Shown in pieces: positions 29,735 to 38,184 of a DNA stretch of 41,462 nt. The stretch comes from Phycisphaerae bacterium (lineage in GTDB: Bacteria; Planctomycetota; Phycisphaerae; UBA1845; PWPN01): the NCBI GenBank assembly GCA_018003015.1, contig JAGNEZ010000056.1, forward strand, positions 1-41,462, read 5' to 3'. The number at the start of each line of letters is the position of its first letter. Position 1 is the first letter of the stretch. The notes below the pieces were generated by a model that was not told where the DNA came from, did no database searches, and worked only from the letters and a program-made list of their open reading frames with translations. A program made the position numbers and the translations under genes.

Positions 29735-31641
29735 TGCCTTTGCCTGTGCTGCCATCGGTTCCTTCACGCATGGATCGGCTTGCTGCCGCATGCGCCCTTT
29801 CGGCACTTCTGGGCATGGCCGTCGGAGCCTCCGGCGCGGAGAAGACTCCCGCAACGAAGCTTATCGCGGCGGGCAATGACCGTGTCCTCTGGCTGGCCGT
29901 CGGTCAGTGGGACTCACAGGACAGAACCTACGTCTATCGCTTCGCCTTGCTGGATGAACTCGTGACCCCCATCCGCTCGGTGAGCAATCTAGCGCCGCAG
30001 CGAGGTCGCATCGATCGGTGGGCGGTGGCGGGCAAACGCCTTCACGTGTTCTACGGCAGAGATGCGGTGTTCAGGGCCGACGGCGCTCACTACAGCATCG
30101 AGTGGAGCGGCACTTCAGGACGATCGCAACAGTTCTCCGAGGCTGACCGGGAGCGTCCGTTGCCGGGTCCGGTGATGCCGGCCGCGGTGGCGGGTGAGTC
30201 CGCGGCCCGAGCCCCGCGCCTCTGGGCCCTGGTGACCGCCGAAACCGCCGCCGCGGTGGAAACCGGATGGATGCGGGATCAAGGTGGGGCGACTTCCCGG
30301 GCGGCGGAACAACCGGATCACGAGTCGCTTTCTCCGCCGCTGGCGGATTCCGCACCGACTCGAGAGAAGAGCAGTGAGGCCTTCTACCACCTGGTCCAGT
30401 ATGACGGCACTGAGTGGCGGCCCGGCTTCGCGGCGACGCCGCAGTGTCCCACCAGCGAGCGGGTGTGGCTGACACTGGTCGAGGATCGGTTCTACCTCCT
30501 GTGGCAGCGGCGGACCAGCGACCGCGTGATTCACTCCGCCTACTGTGAGCAGGATCGCTCGCGGTCGGGTGTGCCGCGATGGATTCAGGGACCCACCCTC
30601 TCGCTCGGACAGACGATCGTGAACGGCACGGCCCTGGTGATCAACCGCCGGCTGGTCTTTGAAGCGATGGTCGCTGCGGGCGAGGGAACCGACCGCCTGG
30701 TGTGCCGGGGTTGGTTGTGGCAGCCGTCCGCTGACGGCACGGGTGGTTGGACTCCGTTGCCCGCGCTGTCAGAACCTGCCGAGGTGAAATCCGAAGGTGG
30801 TGAAAGGAGTTCTAAGGTTCCTGAAAGCAAGCCCGGCGAGCTGCGGTTGCCACCCGGCTCGACGGTGAGCGGCAGCCGGGATCAGCTGGCCGTCGTTCGC
30901 CCGGTTGAGCAGGAAGCCGAGGTGGCTTTCTTCTCGCCTACTGCAGGCGGGCCGCCGAGTTCGGCCTTCAGGAGAGTACCCTTGGCCGCGGCGAATCCGG
31001 CCACTGCTGCCCGCCGCGGCCTGTATGACCTCATGGCCACCATGGTCGTTGTGGCCCTGCTCGCCCTGGTTTTCTGGCGGAGGCAGGAAAGCCTGGCCGT
31101 GCCGGTGCCCTTGCCGGTGGGCACCCTGGTGGCCGGACCCGGGAAGCGGGCCCTGGCCGCGGCCATCGACATGATCCCTGCGGCGGTCGTCGTGGCCGTG
31201 TTCTGGCGAGAGGACCTTTTCCCGCACCTGAGGCAATTGTGGGCCGCCTCGGCGGCCTACGTCGCGGGCCAGCACGATACCCTCGAAGCCCTGGTCACTC
31301 CGGACTCCCTGGTATGGGCCTGGGTGTGGTTCCGCCTCCTCTACGTGGGCTACTGCATCGCCTGCGAGATCATCATGCAGGGTACGCCGGGCAAGAAACT
31401 GCTCAGCTGCCGCCTGCTGACTGAAGACCTCGGAAGCCCGAACGGCGTCCAGGTGGTGATCCGCAATATCACCAAGCTGATCGAGCTGGAGCCGACTCTC
31501 CAGATCTGGCCTTTCATGCTGGTCATCTTCTTCACCCGCAACCGCCAGCGGTTGGGCGATCTGCTCGCTCGCACCATCGTCGTCGATCAGCAGTACGAGA
31601 GCCTCGAACCTCCCGAACAGGATCGCGAGGACGAGGGATGA
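29734..31641 (+). CDS. Exported sensor-like domain fused to an RDD membrane domain
   Basis: A 635-residue protein whose ATG overlaps the previous stop (TGATG); an in-frame ATG at 29770 would give a cleaner signal peptide (MDRLAAACALSALLGMAVGASG). Residues 40-420 form an extracytoplasmic region of repeated Trp-rich strands (VLWLAVGQWD, RLHVFYGRDAV, WRPGFAATP, RFYLLWQRR), propeller-like. A helix at about 430-450 precedes an RDD domain (about 465-625) with GKRALAAAIDMIPA (the R..A..D motif), GTPGKKLLSCRLL and RQRLGDLLARTIVVDQ. RDD proteins are thought to move small molecules or ions or to anchor complexes. Last gene of the operon. Confidence 0.75.
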   Translation: MPLPVLPSVPSRMDRLAAACALSALLGMAVGASGAEKTPATKLIAAGNDRVLWLAVGQWDSQDRTYVYRFALLDELVTPIRSVSNLAPQRGRIDRWAVAGKRLHVFYGRDAVFRADGAHYSIEWSGTSGRSQQFSEADRERPLPGPVMPAAVAGESAARAPRLWALVTAETAAAVETGWMRDQGGATSRAAEQPDHESLSPPLADSAPTREKSSEAFYHLVQYDGTEWRPGFAATPQCPTSERVWLTLVEDRFYLLWQRRTSDRVIHSAYCEQDRSRSGVPRWIQGPTLSLGQTIVNGTALVINRRLVFEAMVAAGEGTDRLVCRGWLWQPSADGTGGWTPLPALSEPAEVKSEGGERSSKVPESKPGELRLPPGSTVSGSRDQLAVVRPVEQEAEVAFFSPTAGGPPSSAFRRVPLAAANPATAARRGLYDLMATMVVVALLALVFWRRQESLAVPVPLPVGTLVAGPGKRALAAAIDMIPAAVVVAVFWREDLFPHLRQLWAASAAYVAGQHDTLEALVTPDSLVWAWVWFRLLYVGYCIACEIIMQGTPGKKLLSCRLLTEDLGSPNGVQVVIRNITKLIELEPTLQIWPFMLVIFFTRNRQRLGDLLARTIVVDQQYESLEPPEQDREDEG

Positions 31642-31826
31642 CGATCGCGGGGCCGAGCCCGTCGGCCGGAGAGCAGAATCCTCCCCCCTGGCGATCGCCC
31701 GGCCGATCGACGTCGCTGCCGGGGCGGAGAGCGCCACCTGGCGGACGACGTCGGGCCAGGATCACCGGTGCCGGCTGATCGGTTTGACCGGCCTGCTCGC
31801 CTGGTCGACGGTCACCTGCCCGCCAG

Positions 31827-32822
31827 TCAGCCTGGCCAGAGCAGTTCCCGACGGGCCCCGCGAAACACTCCCTCCCAGTCGAAGGCCGGGCCGGGATCGA
31901 CCTTGCCCTTGGATTCATGCCAGTGACCCATGAATCCGGAAAACGCGGCCTGCTCCTCGTTGGTGAACACGTCCATCCGAATGCTGCCGTCCGGATTCCG
32001 CGGCGCGTCGAGGGTCATCTTGGGAAAGATGCGGCGCATGGTCGCGACCAGCTTGATGAGGGCCGCGTACTGCTCGGGTGTATAGTCGTATTGCCAGACC
32101 TCGCGGCCGTTGATCGTGCCCTTGAGCAGTTCCTTGCGAGCGGGCCTGCCGACGAAGCTTGGCGTGCGAATGCCGGTCTCCTTGACCTCGGGCGGGAAGG
32201 TTGCCACCGGCCAGCCGTCGGCGCCGAGGCTGTACCATTTGTCGAGCGTGGTCTTGGACTTCTCCCCGTAGGCCCCGATGTTGGCGATCTCGACGCCGAC
32301 GCTCCGGTCATTGGCCGTGCCGGCATGCCATGCCCGCTCCTTCAGGTCGAGCGTCTGGTAGAGCGTTCCGTCCAGGTCGAGCAGGAAGTGCACGGAGAGC
32401 CCGCGCATGTCCTGTAGAACCTGAAAACACCTTCGAGAGGTTCCACAGACGTCGTAATGGAACACGAACTGGTCGACCTGCTCCTGGAGATTGGCCAGCG
32501 TCCAGCCCTCCCTGGCGACCTTGGCCTGGAGTTCGGCGGGCAGGTTTCGCCGGTCGCCGAAGCGGCTGGGGCTGTCCTTGTCGACCGGGTTGGTGGGCAT
32601 GATCTTGTCCGGCTCGAAATGGCGATGGGCTTCGTAGGCATCATAGCCGCCGGGATCCAGCCACAGCACCACCGGGGTACCGGCGTGGAAGAGCTGGCCG
32701 CAGACCACGATCTCGTCGCCGTGACGGTTGAGGTGGTCGCCGGGACGGATGCAGCCGGTGGCCGCGGTGAGCAGAAGCGTCATCCCTGCGATACCGACAC
32801 CGTGACTCAGTCCTAGACGCAT
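31827..32822 (-). CDS. N-acetylmuramoyl-L-alanine amidase (amidase_2) lipoprotein
   Basis: A 331-residue peptidoglycan amidase that cuts between MurNAc and L-Ala. The start is MRLGLSHGVG with GAGGAGG six bases upstream; the open frame above it is antisense to the next gene. The signal ends in the lipobox TAATG-Cys (about 24). Amidase_2/AmpD-like domain (about 115-330): zinc ligands in FVFHYDVC, RAWHAG and the KVDPGPAFDW motif (Asp), with the catalytic Lys before it; VGVEIANIG is also conserved. The insertion of about 60 residues between core strands is typical of bigger bacterial members. It is convergent with the RDD gene and divergent from the phosphoesterase gene. Confidence 0.87.
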   Translation of the reverse strand: MRLGLSHGVGIAGMTLLLTAATGCIRPGDHLNRHGDEIVVCGQLFHAGTPVVLWLDPGGYDAYEAHRHFEPDKIMPTNPVDKDSPSRFGDRRNLPAELQAKVAREGWTLANLQEQVDQFVFHYDVCGTSRRCFQVLQDMRGLSVHFLLDLDGTLYQTLDLKERAWHAGTANDRSVGVEIANIGAYGEKSKTTLDKWYSLGADGWPVATFPPEVKETGIRTPSFVGRPARKELLKGTINGREVWQYDYTPEQYAALIKLVATMRRIFPKMTLDAPRNPDGSIRMDVFTNEEQAAFSGFMGHWHESKGKVDPGPAFDWEGVFRGARRELLWPG

Positions 32823-32913
32823 GGTCAGCCTCCTCGGCGCCAAACCCACGGTCTCTTTCGGGCGCGCCGGTTGTATTTCAACCGCTCGGGGCCGTGATCG
32901 CAAGTCGGGCGAC

Positions 32914-32942
32914 TTGTGATTGGGGAGGCCGCCGCCTATGAT
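32914..32942 (+). promoter_or_regulatory. Sigma-70-like promoter of the phosphoesterase gene
   Basis: TTGTGA (32914-32919) and TATGAT (32937-32942) with a 17-nt spacer. Start near 32949 leaves about 33 nt to the ATG at 32982, which has GGGGAGG nine bases before it. Likely drives the phosphoesterase and epimerase-like genes. Confidence 0.55.
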
Positions 32943-32981
32943 GGGCCCGAAGTCGTCGTTCATTCGGGGAGGATCTCGGTC

Positions 32982-35168
32982 ATGACCAGTCTGCTCAAGT
33001 GGGGCCGACAGGGGTTCGTCCTGGCGGTCATGGTGTCCATGGGGTGGGCTTGGACGCCGACGGCCACGGTCGGCGCGGCGGTTGCGGATTTCGCTTTTCT
33101 GCAGATCAGCGATATCCACGTTTCGCCTCGGCCGGCAGGGGCTCGCAACGTGGCGGAGCCGGATCTCAGCGCGGAAGGATTGGCCTGGTTCGCCGAGCAG
33201 GCCGTCAGACCGCAGGTGCTCACCGCTCAGGGAATCACCACCCCGCCGCCCGCTTTTGTGCTGGCCACCGGTGACATCTGCGAGTACGGGGCCATCGCGG
33301 GGACTTGGGACGTCGTCGAGCGGTACTTCGCCGCGGTGAAGCTGCCCATCTACCTCACCGCCGGCAACCATGACTACACCTGGGCGGGCATCATGCCGAT
33401 CATCGCCAAGGCCTATGGCTACGATCATTACTCCTTCGACGAGTTCGGATGCCATTTCGTGTGCATCGAGACAGCCACGCCCCAGGAGCCGCTGCCGTGC
33501 ATCGATCAGCGAACGGTTGCCTGGTTGGCCAAGGACCTCAAGCCGGTGTCTGCCCATATGCCGGTGATCGTGTTCTGCCATCATCCGCCCTCCACGACGG
33601 AGTTTCCCCAGCCGCAGGATCCCGTGCGGCTGCAGGAAGCGCTGAGCGGGCACAACGTCGTTTTGCTGCTCATGGGCCACGGGCACGGCGTCCGTCACGA
33701 GAAGCTCGGTCCGATCGACTGCGTGATGGGCGGATCGACCTACGGCCCCAACACCGGCTATGGGATCGTGGCGGTGACCGACGGCGTGCTCCGCGTGGCA
33801 TACAGGTTCAAGGATGCGGCCAAACCGATGCAGACGCTGGTGGAGAAATCCCTTGCGGCTCCGAGACTCCCATCGGTTGAGATCGTGGATCCCGGACCGC
33901 AGACTCTCATCACCGGCCCGGCAATCGATATCTGCGCGCGTGCGCCGGTGGGCGGAGAACTCCGACTGACTGCCGCTCTCAATAATAACCACACGCAAGC
34001 CGTTCCGCTGGTACCGGCGGAATCCGTTTTCCGGGCCAGGTTGGCGGTGGGTGACCTGCTGCCCGGGGCCCACGTCGTACACCTCCAGGTCACGGCCGGT
34101 GCTCTCAAGCTGGATCGCCTGGCGTCGTTTGTCTATGCGCCGTCCGATTCGCCTGTGGGTGAGTGCCGAATCCAGCTTGACTCCGGCAGCAAGGCCCGGC
34201 CGCTTGCCGTCGGCGACGAGGTCATTGTCGCGGGCACCGATGGACGAATCGTGGCCGTCCGCGCGGGGGATCCGGCAGGTGGTCCGCGGATCGTCTTTGA
34301 CGGCAAATCGTCGATCTTGCACGAGCCGGCTCTGGCGGATGGCGTGCTGTACTTCGGCGCATCCGACCGGATGGTCCATGCCGTGAGTCTGGCCGGCAAG
34401 CACCTGTGGAAGACACCGGTCAAGGGCTGCGCCCTTGGGACGCCGGTCGTTGAGGGCGGCGTGGTGTACGTCGGAGATCTGGAAGGTGGTGTGACCGCGA
34501 TCGATCGCCAAGGCGGGGAGGTGAGATGGTCTAAGCCGCTGGCGGTGTTCAGTATTGAGATGCCGCTGAGGCTCCATGGCGGCGTGCTCTACTTTGGTGC
34601 CTGGGATGGTCATGTTTACGCGGTCGACGCCGCCACCGGCGTGCTCAAGTGGAAGGCGATTGGCCCGGCGGGCCAGAACCATCCCAAGCAGAAGAATCGA
34701 TACTACAGCCCGGCCGATTGCCCCGGCATTGTTGTCGGCGACCGGGTGTTCTTCACCGACCGGGCTTACCAGCTCGGCAGCTACTTGCTGGACGGCAAGT
34801 ACTTGGGAGACATCGCCGAGGATGTGGCCGCCATCGGACCCACCGAGGACGGCAAGGGTTTCTACGCTCGCGGGCTGGCCAAGGGATTGACCCGATACGA
34901 CGGGGCGGGTAAGCAAGTGTGGACTGAATCGGTGCCGATGGGCCGTTTTCCCTGCCCGCCGACGGAGGTGGGCGGCGTGGTCTACGCATGCTCCAATGTT
35001 GGCGTGCTCCGGGCTCATGATGGCGCGACCGGCCGGCTGCTCTGGGAGTATCAGGCCACGCCCGGCACTTACGTGATGGCCCCGGTGGCGGTCGATGACC
35101 AGGGACGAGCGATCGTGATCGGCATGGACGGTACACTGGTCCGTGTTGCGCCGGTCAAGCCACGATAG
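32982..35168 (+). CDS. Secreted metallophosphoesterase fused to a PQQ-type propeller
   Basis: A 728-residue exported enzyme. Signal peptide about 1-30. Calcineurin-type metallophosphoesterase (about 33-260) with every metal motif: ISDIHV (Asp, His), TGDICEYG (Asp), AGNHDY (Asn, His), CHHPP (His) and MGHGHG (His). A linker beta domain (about 300-395) leads to a beta-propeller of PQQ/WD40-like repeats (about 400-725): VIVAGTDGRIVAVRAG, VLYFGASDRMVHAV, VVYVGDLEGGVTAID, VLYFGAWDGHVYAVDA. The repeated W-x-G blade marks are seen, but the residues for PQQ binding were not tested. It probably hydrolyses phosphate esters or nucleotides outside the cell. The 47-nt gap to the next gene suggests one transcript. 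Confidence 0.85.
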   Translation: MTSLLKWGRQGFVLAVMVSMGWAWTPTATVGAAVADFAFLQISDIHVSPRPAGARNVAEPDLSAEGLAWFAEQAVRPQVLTAQGITTPPPAFVLATGDICEYGAIAGTWDVVERYFAAVKLPIYLTAGNHDYTWAGIMPIIAKAYGYDHYSFDEFGCHFVCIETATPQEPLPCIDQRTVAWLAKDLKPVSAHMPVIVFCHHPPSTTEFPQPQDPVRLQEALSGHNVVLLLMGHGHGVRHEKLGPIDCVMGGSTYGPNTGYGIVAVTDGVLRVAYRFKDAAKPMQTLVEKSLAAPRLPSVEIVDPGPQTLITGPAIDICARAPVGGELRLTAALNNNHTQAVPLVPAESVFRARLAVGDLLPGAHVVHLQVTAGALKLDRLASFVYAPSDSPVGECRIQLDSGSKARPLAVGDEVIVAGTDGRIVAVRAGDPAGGPRIVFDGKSSILHEPALADGVLYFGASDRMVHAVSLAGKHLWKTPVKGCALGTPVVEGGVVYVGDLEGGVTAIDRQGGEVRWSKPLAVFSIEMPLRLHGGVLYFGAWDGHVYAVDAATGVLKWKAIGPAGQNHPKQKNRYYSPADCPGIVVGDRVFFTDRAYQLGSYLLDGKYLGDIAEDVAAIGPTEDGKGFYARGLAKGLTRYDGAGKQVWTESVPMGRFPCPPTEVGGVVYACSNVGVLRAHDGATGRLLWEYQATPGTYVMAPVAVDDQGRAIVIGMDGTLVRVAPVKPR

Positions 35169-35215
35169 CGGTGATTGAAACGGAAGTTCCATGAGTTGAT
35201 TCAAGGAGAACGACG

Positions 35216-36055
35216 ATGCGAATTGGTGTGAACCTGATGCTCTGGACCGGATGCTACACGCCCAAGGACGTCAAACTCGTCGATAAGGTGGGGAAGCTGG
35301 GCTTCGATGGCGTCGAGTTCCCGATGTTCGACGCTGCCCAGGTGGACATAAAGGGTACCAAGAAGGCTCTGGAAGGAAACGGCCTGGGCGGCACGGTGTG
35401 CACCGTGCTGGTGACCGGTTCGTTCATCAGCTCGCGGACGGCCGATCGCAAGAAGGCCGTAGACCACGTCACCAAGGTGCTCAAGGTCAGCAAGGCAGTC
35501 GGCATGGAATCGGTGGCCGGCCCGTTGTACTCGCCGGTCGGCTATCTCACCGATCGCGGCCCGAATGCCGCCGAGTGGAAGAATGCGGTCAAGTGTCTCA
35601 AGCAGGTTGCCAAGGTGGCGGAGGATCTCGATCTGCCCATCGGCATCGAGGCGATCAACCGGTTCGAGACCTACTTCCTCAATACCCAGGCCGACGCGAC
35701 CAAGCTGTGCAAGGAGATCGGCAGCGACTACGTCGGGGTGCACTACGACACCTTCCACGCCAATATTGAGGAGCGCGATCCGGTTGCAGCCCTCAAGGCT
35801 ATCGGCTCCACGTGGCTCAAGCACGTGCACGCCTCGGAGAACGATCGCGGTGTCCCGGGCACCGGCCACGTGCCCTGGGATGAGACCTTCAAGACGCTCA
35901 AGGCTCTCAAGTACGATGGTTGGATCAACATCGAGAGCTTCCTGCCGGCCATCAAGGAACTTGCCCGGGCCGCGAGTATCTGGCGTCCGCTGGCCAGGAG
36001 CGGCGATGACCTGGCCACCCGCGGCCTCAAGTTCCTCCGCAAGTACGTGAACTAG
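35216..36055 (+). CDS. Sugar isomerase/epimerase, D-psicose/tagatose 3-epimerase-like
   Basis: A 279-residue TIM barrel (xylose isomerase-like, AP endonuclease 2 family). AAGGAGAA precedes the ATG. The four metal ligands of D-psicose 3-epimerases can be placed: Glu145 (EAINRFETY), Asp178 (HYDTFHANIEE), His205 (HVHASENDRGVPGTGHVPW) and Glu240 (NIESF). The pairing of DTFHxNIEE and ENxRxxPGxGxxxW is characteristic of the 3-epimerase branch, so it should interconvert ketohexoses or close relatives. No signal peptide, so cytosolic. Substrate specificity is inference. Confidence 0.84.
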   Translation: MRIGVNLMLWTGCYTPKDVKLVDKVGKLGFDGVEFPMFDAAQVDIKGTKKALEGNGLGGTVCTVLVTGSFISSRTADRKKAVDHVTKVLKVSKAVGMESVAGPLYSPVGYLTDRGPNAAEWKNAVKCLKQVAKVAEDLDLPIGIEAINRFETYFLNTQADATKLCKEIGSDYVGVHYDTFHANIEERDPVAALKAIGSTWLKHVHASENDRGVPGTGHVPWDETFKTLKALKYDGWINIESFLPAIKELARAASIWRPLARSGDDLATRGLKFLRKYVN

Positions 36056-36106
36056 TCCCTGCGGAGGCGGGATACCGGGAGAAGCAGCGGGGGCGCGACA
36101 GCATCG

Positions 36107-36155
36107 AAGGCAGGCGGGTGTCGTTCGAGGACGGGGCCCGCCTGCTTGGTCGTTT
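36107..36155. terminator. Terminator-like hairpin between convergent genes
   Basis: GCAGGCGGG (36110-36118) pairs with CCCGCCTGC (36137-36145), nine perfect pairs over an 18-base loop, followed by a T-rich stretch including TTTT at 36153-36156. It sits between the stops of the epimerase-like gene and mqnD and fits a plus-strand terminator. Confidence 0.5.
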
Positions 36156-36226
36156 TGGCTGTCTGGTTCGAGACTCTACAGATTCAGGGGCGGGACGTTG
36201 GCTCCACGGTTCTTTCGAGAGGGCGG

Positions 36227-37066
36227 TCAGATGAACTCGATGGGCCCGGTGTCGGGGACGAGGCCGGCTTGGTGGCCGCGGGAGAGTAGCTCGCGGATTG
36301 CCGCCCGACCGCGGTCGCCGTAGTCGAGCGTCCAGGCGTTGACATACATACCCACGAACCGGTCGGCGAGATCGTGACCCATGTCGCGGGCGTATTGCAG
36401 AGCGTGATCGACGGCCTCGCGGCGATGGTCGAGTGAGTACTGGATGCTGTTCTTCAGGATGGTCGCGATTTCCCGCATGGCCGGTCCGCCCAGGTCGCGG
36501 CGGATGACGTTGCCGCCGAGCGGCAGTGGATAGCCGGTCTGCTCCTGCCACCAGACGCCCAGATCCACCAGGCAGTGCAGCTTCTGGTTTGGGTAGGTGA
36601 GCTGGCCCTCGTGGATGACCAGTCCCGCGTCGGCCTTACCGGCAGCCACGTGGTCGAGGATCTGGTCGAACACGACCAGTTCGTATTCGAAGCGGCCCTT
36701 GCCCAGGAGTAGATTGAGGGCGAGGAACGCGGTGGTCATGGTGCCGGGCACCGCGATGCGCTTGCCCTTGAGCGTTTGCCAGTCGCCCGGTTGGCGGGCC
36801 ACAAGCATGGGACCGTACCCGTCACCCATGCTCGAGCCGCAGTTGAGCAGGGCATATTGGCCCGCCACGTAGGGATACGCATGAATACTGATCGCGGTGA
36901 CATGCAGTTCGCCGCGCAAGGCGCGCTCGTTGAGGGTCTGGATATCCTGCAGAATGTGCTCGAACCGCCACCGTCCGGCATCGACGAGGCCCTTGGCGAG
37001 CCCGTAGAACATGAACGCGTCATCCGGGTCGGGACTGTGGCCGAGAAGTAATTCATGGTTCCGCAT
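36227..37066 (-). CDS. mqnD: 1,4-dihydroxy-6-naphthoate synthase MqnD
   Basis: A 279-residue enzyme of the futalosine route to menaquinone, turning cyclic de-hypoxanthine futalosine into 1,4-dihydroxy-6-naphthoate. The protein has the periplasmic-binding-protein-like fold of MqnA/MqnD and the MqnD motifs LGHSPDPDDAFMFYG (about 8-22), CGSSMGDGYGP (about 76-86) and VIHEGQLTY (His about 144-152). MRNHELLLGHSPDP starts at 37066 without an obvious Shine-Dalgarno; the upstream 30 bases contain the CTGACCGCTGAT-type repeat. Lies 69 nt after acpS on the same strand. No other mqn gene is in the window. Confidence 0.93.
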   Translation of the reverse strand: MRNHELLLGHSPDPDDAFMFYGLAKGLVDAGRWRFEHILQDIQTLNERALRGELHVTAISIHAYPYVAGQYALLNCGSSMGDGYGPMLVARQPGDWQTLKGKRIAVPGTMTTAFLALNLLLGKGRFEYELVVFDQILDHVAAGKADAGLVIHEGQLTYPNQKLHCLVDLGVWWQEQTGYPLPLGGNVIRRDLGGPAMREIATILKNSIQYSLDHRREAVDHALQYARDMGHDLADRFVGMYVNAWTLDYGDRGRAAIRELLSRGHQAGLVPDTGPIEFI

Positions 37067-37077
37067 GGTATTAGGCA

Positions 37078-37102
37078 GCAGTCAGCGATCAGCGGTCGGC
37101 AC
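37078..37102. repeat. Intergenic repeat copy shared with the 6540-6600 array
   Basis: Imperfect GTCAGCGATCAGCGGTC units lie between acpS and mqnD. Bases 37089-37102 are the reverse complement of 6575-6588 (14 of 14). The same motif in two gene gaps 30 kb apart suggests a dispersed family rather than chance. Confidence 0.45.
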
Positions 37103-37135
37103 GGGACAGCCTCAACGTGGTTTTGTCGCCTTTGG

Positions 37136-37540
37136 TCATGAGCCGTCGCATCCTTCCTTTTCTCGGATTCCGATGGCCGTTGCGGCCGCGTAGTGTTCGG
37201 TGTGGGTGATGGAGACCAGGATGCGGACGATTCCCAGTCCGGCGGCCACACGTCCGCATTCGCCGGTCAGCGTGACCTGCGGCTGGCCGGCACGGTCGTT
37301 GAGGATCTCCATATCCCGCCAGGCGATCTTACCGCGCCAGCCGGTGCCGAGCACCTTGAGGATGGCTTCCTTGGCGGCGAATCGCCCGGCCACGGAGGGC
37401 ACCGCGTTCTTATATTGATGAACATACCTGGTTTCGGCGGGGGTGAGCAGGCGGTCGAGAAACCGGTCTCCGTACCGCTGCCAGATCCCCTGGATCCGCT
37501 CGCATTCCACCAGGTCGATACCTTGGGCGACGATCGTCAT
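37136..37540 (-). CDS. acpS: Holo-[acyl-carrier-protein] synthase AcpS
   Basis: A 134-residue enzyme that moves 4'-phosphopantetheine from CoA to Ser of ACP. Signature GIDLVECERI (about 7-16; Mg-binding Asp) and RFAAKEAILKVLG (about 53-65; Glu) are both present, as is SITHTEHYAAATAI (about 110-123). The ATG at 37540 lacks a strong Shine-Dalgarno. An inverted repeat sits 16 bases upstream (37556-37580). Length is normal for the family. It precedes mqnD on the same strand, so the two are probably co-transcribed. Confidence 0.93.
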   Translation of the reverse strand: MTIVAQGIDLVECERIQGIWQRYGDRFLDRLLTPAETRYVHQYKNAVPSVAGRFAAKEAILKVLGTGWRGKIAWRDMEILNDRAGQPQVTLTGECGRVAAGLGIVRILVSITHTEHYAAATAIGIREKEGCDGS

Positions 37541-37555
37541 GGCCGCCCTAGTCTA

Positions 37556-37580
37556 ACCTGACGCTGGTTGCCTGTCAGGT
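37556..37580. repeat. Inverted repeat upstream of acpS
   Basis: ACCTGAC (37556-37562) and GTCAGGT (37574-37580) are seven perfect pairs over an 11-base spacer. It ends 16 bases before the acpS ATG on the minus strand, so it may act as an operator or a leader hairpin. Confidence 0.4.
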
Positions 37581-37825
37581 AGCGGCCGCGGTCGCCCGAT
37601 CCAAGCCCATTTCGGAGGGGACACATGGTTGAGGGTCATGGTGTGATGATCGAGATACGGCGTCCCTCTTGCAGTCATCAGCTAGGGTTTCCCGCGACGG
37701 CGGTCGGGAAGAAGGCTCGCTGTCCTTCCTGAGGGCTCTTCACTTTTCAAACGGCGGCAGTTGTCGGTGAGCTGTGAGCGTCCGGGCGTCAGCGTTGGGC
37801 CGGGCAAGCCAGGCGCTGATGGCTG

Positions 37826-37943
37826 AATGGGTTTCTCAAACGAACCCATTGTCGCGGCTGCTGAACCGCGTTTTCAGCCCTGCCAGGGGCTTTTGCCCGG
37901 TCGTTCTCCCGGATTGCGGGGCGCCAAACGAAGCCATTGGCGC
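37826..37943. repeat. Cluster of four hairpins with a 15-base direct repeat
   Basis: Hairpins: AATGGGTT/AACCCATT (37826-37850, 8 pairs, 9-base loop), CGCGG/CCGCG (37853-37870), AGCCC/GGGCT (37876-37891, then TTT) and GCGCCAA/TTGGCGC (37921-37943, 7 pairs, 9-base loop). CAAACGAACCCATTG (37837-37851) and CAAACGAAGCCATTG (37925-37939) match at 14 of 15 and lie in the first and last hairpins at matching places. Looks like a structured interspersed element or a small RNA. Confidence 0.5.
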
Positions 37944-38156
37944 AGCCGGAAGGTTCCGACAATGACCTACTCAAGAACACCTCGTGTGTCCCGCGGATGG
38001 TCGGAGAATTGGGGCGGCGTAATCCTTCGCCTTCTTGGAGCGGGGTGGTGGAGCGGTGCGGTGGCGGGCATCAGTTGTTTAGTTTGGCTGAAGGAACGAC
38101 GAATGACGCCGACCCCAAGTCTGGCCTGGATTTCCGTCCGCGTGGAGCTGGCGGGC

Positions 38157-38184
38157 TTGCGGAGGGCGTTTGATCCACTATCAT
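38157..38184 (+). promoter_or_regulatory. Sigma-70-like promoter of uvrD
   Basis: TTGCGG (38157-38162) and TATCAT (38179-38184) with a 16-nt spacer. The start near 38191 leaves a leader of about 109 nt to the GTG at 38300. Confidence 0.4.

Noticed and set aside
32823-35204. 794-residue extension of the amidase frame
   Set aside because: Antisense to the phosphoesterase gene; lipoprotein signal and GAGGAGG place the start at 32822.
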